The translations under genes and the position numbers were made by a program. From positions 1-12,890 of the forward strand of contig DHXA01000151.1 in assembly GCA_002413455.1 (NCBI GenBank): a stretch of DNA of 12,890 nucleotides, in the 5' to 3' direction. This document shows positions 1-6,964 of the stretch, piece by piece (positions within the stretch are counted from its first letter, which is position 1; every line of letters starts with the position of its first letter). The notes below the pieces were generated by a model. That model did not search any database. It worked only from the letters and a program-made list of their open reading frames with translations, and was not told where the DNA came from. The stretch comes from Rhodanobacter sp. UBA5168 (GTDB lineage Bacteria > Pseudomonadota > Gammaproteobacteria > Xanthomonadales > Rhodanobacteraceae).

Positions 1-1002
1 GCCTTCCTCAACGGCAAGCTCGACCTGGCCCAGGCCGAAGCGGTTGCCGACTTGATCGCGGCCCGCTCGCAGGCTGGCGCACGCGCCGCGCTGCAATCCA
101 TGGAAGGCGTGTTCTCGCGCAAGGTCGAGGCCTTGCTGCATTCGTTGATCACGTTGCGCGTGCACATCGAGGCGGCGATCGATTTTCCGGAGGAGGAAAT
201 CGATTTCCTCGCCGACCCGGCGATCGGCCAGCAGCTCCACGCCGCGCGCAACGAACTGGCCGAGTTGCTGCGCGAAGCACAGCGCGGCCTGCGCCTCAAC
301 GATGGCCTGCGTGTGGCGATCATCGGTCGTCCCAACGCCGGCAAGTCCAGTCTGCTGAATGCGCTGGCCGGCAGCGACCGTGCCATCGTCAACGCCGCCG
401 CCGGCACCACCCGCGATGTACTACGCGAAAGCCTCAGTCTCGACGGCATCGCACTGGAACTGGCCGACACCGCCGGTCTGCGCGAGACGGATGACGAAGT
501 CGAACGCGAAGGCGTGCGCCGCGCCCACGGCGAACTGCTACGCGCCGACGTGGCCCTGCTGGTCACCGACAGCGAACACGCGCAAACCGATCTCGCCCTG
601 TTCGACAACCTGCCGAAACACGTCGAGCGACTACTGCTGATCAACAAGATCGACCTCGACGGCAGTGCACCCTACGGCGAGCGGCGCGATGACGCGCGCT
701 GGCTGTGGGTGTCGGCCAAAACAGGGGGCGGACTCGATGCACTGCGCCATGAACTCAAGCAAATGGCCGGCGCCGGCAGCGGCGAAGGCACCTTCAGCGC
801 ACGCCGCCGGCATGTCGTGGCGCTGCAACGAGTCGCCGTGCATCTCGATCAGGCCGCCCATGTGCTGGCCGGCAGCCGCGCCGGCGAACTTGCCGCCGAG
901 GAATTGCGCCACGCTCAGCACGCGCTCGGTGAAATCACCGGAACTTACAGCAGCGACGACCTGCTTGGGGCGATCTTCGGCTCGTTTTGCATCGGCAAGT
1001 AG
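1..1002 (+). CDS. mnmE: tRNA-modifying GTPase MnmE (TrmE/ThdF), 5' end missing
   Basis: The reading frame is open from base 1 and ends in TAG, giving the last 333 residues. The family is usually about 450 long, so roughly 115 N-terminal residues lie outside the window. All G-domain motifs are visible, numbered on the partial protein: G1 GRPNAGKSS at 109-117, G2 GTTRD from 135, G3 DTAG from 156, G4 NKID from 215, and SAK near 238. The protein ends in CIGK, the family's C-terminal motif, whose cysteine is required for activity. MnmE works with MnmG to install the carboxymethylaminomethyl (or aminomethyl) group at C5 of the wobble uridine in certain tRNAs, with GTP hydrolysis driving domain movement. 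It is a cytosolic dimer. The helical domain around the G domain is intact at its C-terminal side. Downstream, GC falls abruptly and the next gene converges on it. The motifs leave little doubt about identity. Confidence 0.98.
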   Translation, partial: AFLNGKLDLAQAEAVADLIAARSQAGARAALQSMEGVFSRKVEALLHSLITLRVHIEAAIDFPEEEIDFLADPAIGQQLHAARNELAELLREAQRGLRLNDGLRVAIIGRPNAGKSSLLNALAGSDRAIVNAAAGTTRDVLRESLSLDGIALELADTAGLRETDDEVEREGVRRAHGELLRADVALLVTDSEHAQTDLALFDNLPKHVERLLLINKIDLDGSAPYGERRDDARWLWVSAKTGGGLDALRHELKQMAGAGSGEGTFSARRRHVVALQRVAVHLDQAAHVLAGSRAGELAAEELRHAQHALGEITGTYSSDDLLGAIFGSFCIGK

Positions 1003-1078
1003 GGTGATGATCGCCGAACTTTTCCGTTGCGTCGATATCCGGCAAGAGCGTGGGGTCGGTTCGCTCGAATCAACATGG

Positions 1079-1127
1079 CTCGCTCCGCCCGGGTGCGGAA
1101 GCCCGCCCGTCAATTTGGCGGAACGAG
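1079..1127. terminator. Inverted repeat between converging 3' ends of mnmE and the exported protein gene
   Basis: Arms 1079-1089 (ctcgctccgcc) and 1117-1127 (ggcggaacgag) pair over 11 positions, with one C-A mismatch read on + and a G-U wobble read on -. The interior is also GC-rich and can fold further, with GGG/CCC and CGG/CCG pairs around a GCTT loop on the - strand. It starts about 11 bases past the TGA of the minus-strand gene and about 76 bases past the mnmE stop, as expected for a shared terminator. No clear T-run follows on either side, so it may instead be a structured 3' end that stabilises mRNA. Confidence 0.35.
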
Positions 1128-1137
1128 ATCTACCGGC

Positions 1138-2049
1138 TCAATGGACGACACCAGCGCGATATCTTCCGTCGTCATACATGACCGGCATCCAGGCGTAGCG
1201 CAGAGCGGATCCCTTCCCCGCGGCCATGGGTGGAACAGTCATCTCCTGGGCGTATCTGCGCAAGGTCATTCCCAAATCCGGATTCGGTACCGCATCCAGC
1301 AGCCACATATCCGCGAGTGAGCCGTCGGCATTGAACGCAAGCAAATAATCGGCAAACCCTGCGCGTGGTGCGAAGTGACCGTTCGGAGGCAGGTATACCT
1401 TTGACTTTGGGGCTGGAGTCACATGCTCTGCCGCGAACCTGCTGTCCGTGCCGGCCCTGATCTGCGCGTCGTTCGAGGCAAGGAAGCTGTTCACGTCGCT
1501 CATGATCTCGGGCATGGCTGCTCGTCCGAGCTTGTCGGCGATGCGTCGCACCAGTTCTGCTGCATAGCCGTCGTGCGGGCGCTCGCTCCTTGGCAGCAGC
1601 AGTTCGTAGTGGCCGTATATCTGCGCCCAGTTCATCGCCTCCCGATACTCATGCATGGCCAGTTTGATCTCGGCCATTTTTGCCATCGCCAGCACACTAC
1701 CCCGCATGGCGGCGTTTCCCAGATAAAGGCTGGCTCTGACGAGGTCGGGCTGCACGAATGAGCCGCGCGCATGCTGGCCCATGTGATAAAGCGAGCCGAG
1801 CAAGTACAAATCATGCTGGTCGCCCGTCTGAGTCGCTTGCTCGATCCTGGACAATGCCTGTTGTCGCTGGGCGATCGGGATCTTTTCGTCCAGCACCTGT
1901 GCCCAGGAAGTATCCAAGTCGGCTCGGCCTGGTGCGGCGGCATCGACAGGAGCGTGGGTTGCCTCCGGTATGGCGGCGGCCATGTTTTCGTACGGGATGA
2001 GAAGCATTGCCAGGGCAAGGACCAGGGTGTGCCGGTATGCGTGTCTCAC
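1138..2049 (-). CDS. Exported Sel1/TPR-like protein with TonB-C-like tail
   Basis: This is a 303-residue protein of unknown function. The GTG start is chosen because AAGGAG sits about 8 bases upstream and a signal peptide follows directly: basic MRHAYRH, a hydrophobic stretch at about 8-20, and a small-residue MAAA site near 23-26. Residues about 48-190 look like helical Sel1/TPR-type repeats, for example LYLLGSLYHMG at 81-91 and RASLYLGNAAMRGSVLAM around 105-122, where A/G/L spacing is typical. Residues about 231-293 have the pattern of a TonB C-terminal domain: a strand (FADYLLAFNADGSL), a central segment ending with a proline pair at 273-274, then a final strand (LRYAWMPVMY). It is probably periplasmic. 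There is no TonB membrane helix and no ExbBD nearby, so a TonB role is not implied. Base composition is clearly less GC-rich than its neighbours. Fold assignments come from pattern only and are tentative. Confidence 0.75.
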   Translation of the reverse strand: MRHAYRHTLVLALAMLLIPYENMAAAIPEATHAPVDAAAPGRADLDTSWAQVLDEKIPIAQRQQALSRIEQATQTGDQHDLYLLGSLYHMGQHARGSFVQPDLVRASLYLGNAAMRGSVLAMAKMAEIKLAMHEYREAMNWAQIYGHYELLLPRSERPHDGYAAELVRRIADKLGRAAMPEIMSDVNSFLASNDAQIRAGTDSRFAAEHVTPAPKSKVYLPPNGHFAPRAGFADYLLAFNADGSLADMWLLDAVPNPDLGMTLRRYAQEMTVPPMAAGKGSALRYAWMPVMYDDGRYRAGVVH

Positions 2050-2075
2050 CGTGTCGTCTCCTTACCATGGGTCAG

Positions 2076-2104
2076 ATTGCAAGTAACCTGGAACAGTCTG
2101 TCAG
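2076..2104 (-). promoter_or_regulatory. Putative sigma70-type promoter for the exported protein gene
   Basis: On the - strand, CTGACA (2099-2104; five of six match TTGACA) is separated by exactly 17 bases from TGCAAT (2076-2081; four of six match TATAAT). A start about seven bases further down would give a leader of roughly 20 bases that keeps the AAGGAG ribosome site before the GTG at 2047-2049. The region is AT-richer than its surroundings, which fits a promoter but also raises the chance of random matches. Confidence 0.4.
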
Positions 2105-2119
2105 TGTTTGCCAAGTAAC
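2077..2119. repeat. Short direct repeat TTGC(C)AAGTAAC, possible operator pair
   Basis: The + strand reads ttgcaagtaac at 2077-2087 and ttgccaagtaac at 2108-2119. The ends are 32 bases apart, about three helical turns. A third related copy, gcaagtaa, lies at 2197-2204, next to the ribokinase stop codon. The first copy overlaps the proposed -10 and spacer, and the second lies just upstream of the proposed -35, a placement suited to a regulator. No regulator gene is adjacent, and the words are short, so this remains weak. Confidence 0.25.
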
Positions 2120-2204
2120 TTTGTACCGAGTCGTTCTATGGAAAGCGAGGCAGGCGCATTCCTTCCTCCCGTAGCTGAAAACAACGTTCTGCATCAGCAA
2201 GTAA

Positions 2205-3116
2205 TCAGTCTCTCTGCCGCGCCAGCAGGCGATCCACTTCATGCAAGCTGGGCATGCCACCTTGCGCACCGAGCCTGCCCACCGACAACGCGGCGGCGGC
2301 ACAGGCCTTGCGCACGGCGGTAGGCAAACCTTCGCTCAGGAAGACGGCCAGCGCGGCGTTGAACGTATCGCCGGCGCCGGTGCTGTCGACCACGGCGACG
2401 TCGAAGCCGGCTTGATGGATCGCCTCGCCCTGCTCGCGATACCACGCGCCTTCGGCACCGCGGGTGAGCACGACGGGACAGGGCGCGCGCCGCATCAGCA
2501 CGAGGAAATCCCGGTTTGAGTCAGCCTCATCCGGATCCGCGCCCAGCAGAATCGCCAGTTCGTGCTGGTTCGGCGTGACGTAGCGGGCGAGCTGCAGCCA
2601 CGCGGCGGGCAGCTTCTGTGCCGGCGCCGGGTTGAGGATCACCGGGACGCCAAATCGATGACCAAGGCGCAGCGTGGCTTCCACGGTTTCCAGCGGGATC
2701 TCCATCTGCACCAGCACGGCGTCGGCGCGGGCGATCAGTGCCTGCGCCTGTTCGACCTGCGCTGGGGTAACGCGCGCGTTCGCGGCGGGCACCACGATGA
2801 TCTGGTTCTCGCCGCCGGCGACGGTGATCGAGGCGGTACCGCTGGCGCAGTCGTCGAGCTGGGCAACGTGGGCGAGGTCGACGTTTTCGGCGGCCAGGCC
2901 TTGACGGAGTTGCTGGCCGAACGCGTCATCGCCGGTGGCCCCGACCAGCGCCACTTCGGCGCCCAGCCGCGCCGCGGCCACCGCCTGGTTCGCGCCCTTG
3001 CCGCCCGGCACGGTGAGAAAGCGTTCGCCCAGGATGGTTTCGCCGGGGCCGACGAAACGTGGCGCCTGGGTCACCAGATCCATGTTGATGCTGCCGACGA
3101 CGACGATGCGTGTCAT
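2205..3116 (-). CDS. rbsK: Ribokinase (PfkB family)
   Basis: This is a 303-residue cytosolic sugar kinase, a normal length for ribokinase, which phosphorylates D-ribose at O5 with ATP. Visible motifs are GSINMDLV at 8-15, GGKGANQA at 38-45 (sugar binding), NPAPA at 162-166, TPNQHE at 181-186, LTRGAEGA at 218-225 (the nucleotide-side LGxxG region) and the PfkB signature DSTGAGDTFNA at 244-254 with catalytic Asp250. The ATG start has GGGAG about eight to twelve bases upstream. The GGKGANQA motif and NPAPA favour ribokinase over fructokinase or adenosine kinase. No ribose transporter (rbsABC), RbsD or LacI-type regulator is in the window, so the ribose probably comes from nucleoside turnover or from uptake encoded elsewhere. 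It is separated from the upstream gene by 168 bases and is probably its own unit. Confidence 0.92.
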   Translation of the reverse strand: MTRIVVVGSINMDLVTQAPRFVGPGETILGERFLTVPGGKGANQAVAAARLGAEVALVGATGDDAFGQQLRQGLAAENVDLAHVAQLDDCASGTASITVAGGENQIIVVPAANARVTPAQVEQAQALIARADAVLVQMEIPLETVEATLRLGHRFGVPVILNPAPAQKLPAAWLQLARYVTPNQHELAILLGADPDEADSNRDFLVLMRRAPCPVVLTRGAEGAWYREQGEAIHQAGFDVAVVDSTGAGDTFNAALAVFLSEGLPTAVRKACAAAALSVGRLGAQGGMPSLHEVDRLLARQRD

Positions 3117-3284
3117 GGGTGCTCCCGTCCCGGATGCCGTGCCGCTGATTTCGCGGCTATCGAGGGAGCTTAACCGCTGCTGCGATGGGGGGCGAAACCG
3201 CTGGCGCTCATTATCTGGCGATGGAGAGATGACTTCCTACAGGCGGGGAAACAGCTGCAGGTGGAAGAAAGCTCGCCTGCGCGC

Positions 3285-3902
3285 TCAGTGCGCGCGGCCG
3301 ATCCCGGAATCGTCGCCTTGCTCCAGCGCCGGTGCGGCGCCGGCCACCGCCAGCAGCGACTGCGCGTAGCTGTCCTCGATGCTGACGGTGGAGACTTCGT
3401 CCCAGGAGAAGAACGAGGCCTCGCGCATCCACTCCGCGTCGGGGCTGAGTTCCTGCATGTTGAAACCGTCTTCCTCGACGCTGACCAGCCGGCCGATGTA
3501 GCAGACCTCGGCTTCGTCCTCGCTGTCCACGTGCACACCGATCACGGGCGCCTGCGCACCCGCGGCCTGGATGACCTCGCGAATGTTGTCCAGCGGAAAC
3601 CCGCGCGGAGGGCGCGGCAGGATGTGCTTCAGCGCCAGCGCCTTCTCGAAGAACGCATGGTGTTTGTCCGGCGCTTCCAGCTCGGAGATGTCGCGATGGC
3701 GCATCACGTACATGCCGTCGTAGGTGATGCCGTCACCGACCACCCAGAGCAGAAAGAACTCGCGCCCGACGCCACCCACGTACCCGCAGAAGCTGCCGTG
3801 CTCGAGATCCTCGCGCCACAACCGCACCAGGGTCTGCTTCTGTTGCGCTTCACGCAGCAGGGCACGCTGGCCGGTGTTCTTCAATTCGATAATGTTGCTC
3901 AC
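3285..3902 (-). CDS. Conserved-looking protein of unknown function with a duplicated small-barrel pattern
   Basis: This is a soluble, acidic 205-residue protein with no signal peptide or membrane helix. I do not recognise a named family with certainty. Two segments, about 24-91 and about 119-188, share one layout. Each begins with a beta strand (TLVRLWRED / VIGVHVDSED), then a glycine turn and strand (GYVGGVGREFFLLWVV / YIGRLVSVEEDGFNMQEL), then an aspartate-led strand (RHRDISELE / SWDEVSTVS) and a short helix (DKHHAFFEKAL / DSYAQSLLAVA). This resembles a tandem Sm/SH3-type barrel. Residues 95-118 form a linker beginning LPRPPRGFPL. The start is GTG at 3900-3902, the only workable one in frame before residue 64. 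It lacks a Shine-Dalgarno sequence, and a TAAAAT box lies only about seven bases upstream. It sits 63 bases after hslU but need not belong to that operon. Confidence 0.8.
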   Translation of the reverse strand: MSNIIELKNTGQRALLREAQQKQTLVRLWREDLEHGSFCGYVGGVGREFFLLWVVGDGITYDGMYVMRHRDISELEAPDKHHAFFEKALALKHILPRPPRGFPLDNIREVIQAAGAQAPVIGVHVDSEDEAEVCYIGRLVSVEEDGFNMQELSPDAEWMREASFFSWDEVSTVSIEDSYAQSLLAVAGAAPALEQGDDSGIGRAH

Positions 3903-3908
3903 GGCGCC

Positions 3909-3914
3909 ATTTTA
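3909..3914 (-). promoter_or_regulatory. Possible -10 box giving a leaderless transcript of the 3285-3902 gene
   Basis: The - strand reads TAAAAT (five of six match TATAAT) about seven bases before the GTG start codon. Transcription from it would begin almost at the start codon, which fits the absence of a Shine-Dalgarno sequence. No convincing -35 lies 16-18 bases upstream, so confidence is low. Confidence 0.25.
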
Positions 3915-3965
3915 ACAGATTGGGATGACCGGCTTGTTAGAGCCTCATAACAGCGTCGCTTCCGG

Positions 3966-5309
3966 TTAAAGGATGTAGCGGCTGAGGTCCTCGTTCTGCA
4001 CCAGGCTGCCGAGGCTGTTGTCGACATGATCGGAGTCGATCCGGTAATTCTCGCCCGATTTGTCCGCGGCTTCGTAGGAGATCTTCTCCAGCAGGCGTTC
4101 CATCACCGTATGCAGCCGGCGTGCGCCGATATTCTCGGTGCGTTCGTTCACCTGAAATGCCACTTCGGCCAGCCGGTCGATACCGCTGTCGGTGAATTCC
4201 AGCCCGACGCCTTCGGTGGCCAGCAGCGCGGTGTATTGCTTGGTAAGCGCATTGTGCGGCTCGCGCAGGATCCGCTTGAAATCGTCCACGCTGAGCGCGG
4301 ACAGCTCGACCCGGATCGGCAGCCGACCCTGCAGCTCCGGAATCAGGTCGGACGGCTTCGCCAGCGAGAACGCACCGGAGGCAATGAACAGCATGTGGTC
4401 GGTCTTGATCGGGCCGTACTTGGTCGACACGGTCGAACCTTCCACCAGTGGCAGCAGGTCGCGCTGCACACCCTCGCGGCTGACCCCGGCGTGGCCGTGA
4501 TCGCCGCGCTGGGCGACCTTGTCGATCTCGTCGATGAAAACAATGCCGTTCTGCTCGGCTGCCTCCATCGCCTGCGCGCGGATCTCTTCGTCGTTGAGCA
4601 GTTTGCCGGCCTCTTCGTCGATCAACAGCGGCCGCGCCAGCTTGATCGCCAGCTTGCGGCTCTGCGTCTTGGCGCCACCGATGTTCTGGAACATCTGGCG
4701 CAGCTGTGCGCCCATCTCCTCCATCCCCGGCGGGGACATGATCTCCACGCCCACATTCATCGCGAAATCGAGCTCGATCTCGCGCTCGTCCAGCGCACCC
4801 TCGCGCAGCTGCTTGCGCAGTTTCTGGCGGGTATCGTTTTCAATGGCCGGGGCGGCGGGCGCATCGTGACTCCAGTCGGTCGGTGTGGTCTGCCGGCGCG
4901 GCAGCAAGGCATCGAGGATGCGATCCTCGGCACGATCCTCGGCCAGCGTGCGCACGCGCTTGATCGCCTGCTCGCGGGTCAGCTTGTAGGCCACGTCGGC
5001 GAGGTCGCGGATGATCGATTCCACATCCTTGCCGACATAGCCGACCTCGGTGAACTTGGTCGCCTCCACCTTCACGAACGGCGCATTCGCCAGCGTGGCA
5101 AGGCGCCGCGCGATCTCGGTCTTGCCCACGCCGGTGGGTCCGATCATCAGGATGTTCTTCGGCGTCACTTCCTCGCGCATGCCCGGCTCCAGCTGCATGC
5201 GCCGCCAGCGGCTGCGCAATGCCACTGCCACGGCGCGCTTGGCGTCGTGCTGGCCGATGATGTAGCGGTCGAGTTCGTTGACGATTTCGCGGGGAGTGAG
5301 TTCGGACAT
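3966..5309 (-). CDS. hslU: HslU, ATPase subunit of the HslVU protease
   Basis: HslU is a 447-residue AAA+ (Clp/Hsp100 class) unfoldase that recognises, unfolds and threads substrates into HslV. Length matches the family (about 443). Seen here: Walker A GPTGVGKT at 57-64, the pore loop GYVG at 90-93 (aromatic-hydrophobic translocation loop), Walker B IVFIDE at 256-261, an arginine in PELQGRLP at about 324-331, and the sensor-2 region ENIGARRLH at 392-400. The I domain occupies about 105-245 and is helical and charged. The C-terminus DLSRYIL corresponds to the tail that inserts between HslV subunits to activate the peptidase. The ATG start is the family's usual one ([10 protein letters not shown]). 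It follows hslV by 81 bases on the same strand and is almost certainly co-transcribed with it. Confidence 0.98.
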   Translation of the reverse strand: MSELTPREIVNELDRYIIGQHDAKRAVAVALRSRWRRMQLEPGMREEVTPKNILMIGPTGVGKTEIARRLATLANAPFVKVEATKFTEVGYVGKDVESIIRDLADVAYKLTREQAIKRVRTLAEDRAEDRILDALLPRRQTTPTDWSHDAPAAPAIENDTRQKLRKQLREGALDEREIELDFAMNVGVEIMSPPGMEEMGAQLRQMFQNIGGAKTQSRKLAIKLARPLLIDEEAGKLLNDEEIRAQAMEAAEQNGIVFIDEIDKVAQRGDHGHAGVSREGVQRDLLPLVEGSTVSTKYGPIKTDHMLFIASGAFSLAKPSDLIPELQGRLPIRVELSALSVDDFKRILREPHNALTKQYTALLATEGVGLEFTDSGIDRLAEVAFQVNERTENIGARRLHTVMERLLEKISYEAADKSGENYRIDSDHVDNSLGSLVQNEDLSRYIL

Positions 5310-5390
5310 GGATTCACCGGAGAATAGGGGTGCGTGGGAAAGCGCAACGGCGTGCGCGAACGGTGTCGGTCAGGAGCCGGCGCGCCGCGC

Positions 5391-5927
5391 TTACAGCTCT
5401 TCGATCGACACGTTGTGATTGGTGTAGATGCAGATGTCGCCGGCAATCTTCAGCGCCTTCTCGACGATGGTGCGCGCATCCATGTCCGTGTTCTCGAGCA
5501 GCGCCATCGCGGCGGACTGCGCGAACGGTCCGCCTGAGCCGATCGCGATCAGGCCGTGTTCGGGTTCCACCACGTCGCCATTGCCGGAGATCAGCAGCGA
5601 GGCGTCCTTGTCGGCCACCGCAAGCATCGCCTCAAGCCGGCCGAAGCGGCGGTCGGTGCGCCATTCCTTGGCCATCTCCACCGCGGCGCGGGTCAGGTTG
5701 TTGTTGTGCTTTTCCAGCTTCTGTTCGAACAGTTCGAACAAAGTGAACGCATCGGCAGTGGCGCCGGCGAAGCCGGCCACCACCTCACCGGTCTTGCCCA
5801 GCCGGCGCACCTTGCGCGCATTGCCCTTCATCACCGTGTTGCCCAGGGTGACCTGGCCATCGCTGCCGATCACGACGCGGCCTTCGCGGCGCACGCAGAC
5901 GATGGTGGTGGCGTGAAACGATTCCAT
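5391..5927 (-). CDS. hslV: HslV, peptidase subunit of the HslVU protease
   Basis: HslV is a 178-residue proteasome-beta-like threonine peptidase that forms a double hexamer capped by HslU. The ATG at 5925-5927 is chosen because GGAG lies about five bases upstream and it gives [14 protein letters not shown]; further in-frame extension upstream has no family counterpart. The catalytic threonine is Thr7 (first T of TTIVCVRR), so six residues must be removed to expose it, unlike the E. coli enzyme, where only Met is cut. Asp23 (GSDGQ) and Lys39 (NARKV) align with the E. coli active-site Asp17 and Lys33 of the mature form. GSGG is at 130-133. The protein ends HNVSIEEL. It lies directly downstream of a strong sigma32-type promoter match, consistent with its known heat-shock expression. 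Confidence 0.97.
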   Translation of the reverse strand: MESFHATTIVCVRREGRVVIGSDGQVTLGNTVMKGNARKVRRLGKTGEVVAGFAGATADAFTLFELFEQKLEKHNNNLTRAAVEMAKEWRTDRRFGRLEAMLAVADKDASLLISGNGDVVEPEHGLIAIGSGGPFAQSAAMALLENTDMDARTIVEKALKIAGDICIYTNHNVSIEEL

Positions 5928-5959
5928 GGAAGCTCCGCAAGAATGTGCTTGAACGGACG

Positions 5960-5988
5960 ACATGGGGCCGCTGCGGTTTCGCTTCAAT
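5960..5988 (-). promoter_or_regulatory. Putative sigma32 (RpoH) heat-shock promoter of hslVU
   Basis: The - strand reads ATTGAAG at 5982-5988, a 14-base spacer, then CCCCATGT at 5960-5967. The E. coli heat-shock consensus is CTTGAAA, 11-16 bases, CCCCATnT. The -10 match is complete and the -35 retains the TTGAA core. Start of transcription would fall near 5953, giving a leader of about 25 bases that includes the hslV ribosome site. hslVU is a classic RpoH target in E. coli, so position and gene agree with the match. Confidence 0.75.
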
Positions 5989-6021
5989 GTCGGTGGAATG
6001 GCCAGCGGACGCCGCCCAGCC

Positions 6022-6055
6022 GAAAAGCGGGAGAAGGAACCGGCGCTTTTCAGCG
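6022..6055 (-). terminator. Overlapping inverted repeats after xerC
   Basis: Arms gaaaagcg (6022-6029) and cgcttttc (6044-6051) are perfect 8-base complements around a 14-base loop. The second arm also forms its own small hairpin, CGCT-TTTC-AGCG at 6044-6055 (read as a GAAA tetraloop on the - strand). The two folds exclude one another. On the - strand the larger stem ends CGCTTTTCGG, with four T inside the stem. The element begins 15 bases past the xerC stop and ends before the hslV promoter, so it may end or attenuate read-through into hslVU. Confidence 0.35.
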
Positions 6056-6069
6056 TTGAGGTGCGACCG

Positions 6070-6957
6070 TCAGGGCTTGCGCCTGGCCCGCGGATGCGCT
6101 GCGTCGTAAACCTTGGCCAGGTGCTGGAAATCCAGGTGGGTGTAGATCTGCGTGGTGGCGATGTCGGCATGCCCGAGGAGTTCCTGCACCGCGCGCAGGT
6201 CGCCGGAGGATTCCAGCATGTGGCTGGCAAACGTATGGCGCAGCAGATGCGGATGGATGTGCTTGGGAATGCCTTGCTGCAGCGCCAGCGTTTTCATGCG
6301 CAACTGCACCGTGCGCGGGTTGATCGGTGCGCCGGCGCGGCCGCGGAAGACCGGGTTGTCCGCCGGCATGCCCTGCTCGGCACCGAGCGCGCGCAGCGCG
6401 GTGACGGCGTGGCGGCCGACCGGCACGATGCGGGTCTTGCTGCCCTTGCCGAGCACGCGCACTTCGCCGCCGTCGAGATCCAGGTCGATCCAGCGCAGGC
6501 CGACCAGTTCGGACAGGCGCAGCCCGCTGGAATAGAACAGTTCCAGCATCGCGCGGTCACGCACCGCCAGCTTGCCGCCGCTGTCGGTCTCGACCAGCGC
6601 GGCGGCCTCGTCGACGTCGAGCACCTGCGGCAACTTGCGGCGCACCTTGGGGCCGCGCACGCCGAGCATGGGTTCGCCGGCCAGCAAGCCCTCGCGATTG
6701 AGTTGGCGAAACAGGCTGCGGCAGGACGACAGCAGGCGCTGCAGGCTTTTCGGCGCCAGCCCGCTGCGATGTTCGCCGGCGACGAAGGCGCGCATCAGGT
6801 TCGCATCCAGCGCATCGAACGAGGTCAATGCGTGTGCCCGCATGAAACGCAGCAGCTTGGCCAGGTCGCGACGGTAGCCGGCGACGGTGTGCGGCGAGGC
6901 ATGCCGCTCGTCGGCCAGACGGAGCAGCCAGCGCTCGACCTGTTGTTCGGGCGTCAT
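6070..6957 (-). CDS. xerC: Tyrosine recombinase XerC
   Basis: XerC is a 295-residue site-specific recombinase that, with XerD, resolves chromosome dimers at dif near the terminus. The N-terminal SAM-like core-binding domain covers about 1-95 and the catalytic domain about 108-290. All catalytic residues are visible: Arg147 (SSGLRLSEL), Lys171 (GKGSKTR), His237 and Arg240 ([12 protein letters not shown]), His263 ([10 protein letters not shown]) and the nucleophile Tyr272 (IYTH). Length and motifs match XerC rather than a phage integrase, and the context (dapF, DUF484, xerC) is the conserved one for XerC. The ATG lies seven bases after the DUF484 stop with only a weak ribosome site, suggesting translational coupling. 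Confidence 0.95.
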   Translation of the reverse strand: MTPEQQVERWLLRLADERHASPHTVAGYRRDLAKLLRFMRAHALTSFDALDANLMRAFVAGEHRSGLAPKSLQRLLSSCRSLFRQLNREGLLAGEPMLGVRGPKVRRKLPQVLDVDEAAALVETDSGGKLAVRDRAMLELFYSSGLRLSELVGLRWIDLDLDGGEVRVLGKGSKTRIVPVGRHAVTALRALGAEQGMPADNPVFRGRAGAPINPRTVQLRMKTLALQQGIPKHIHPHLLRHTFASHMLESSGDLRAVQELLGHADIATTQIYTHLDFQHLAKVYDAAHPRARRKP

Positions 6958-6964
6958 CGCCGGC

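Noticed and set aside
985..1002. mnmE 3' end as an occupied integration site (SGI1-like att)
   Set aside because: The bases encoding FCIGK plus stop are required by the protein itself. No integrase and no second copy are in the window, so occupancy cannot be claimed.
1811..2068. 85-codon - strand frame overlapping the exported protein start
   Set aside because: It is out of frame with a signal-peptide gene that has a better ribosome site and recognisable domains.
3240..3279. Inverted repeat caggcg/cgcctg after the 3285-3902 gene
   Set aside because: Six-base arms around a 28-base loop with no T-run are too weak to call a terminator.
4026..5327. 433-codon open frame on + opposite hslU
   Set aside because: It mirrors hslU codon structure in GC-rich DNA, is rich in Arg/His/Gln/Leu as antisense frames are, and has no recognisable domain. 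hslU is certain.
6070..6957. Tyrosine recombinase as a sign of a phage or integrative element
   Set aside because: Length, motifs and the dapF-DUF484-xerC context identify housekeeping XerC.
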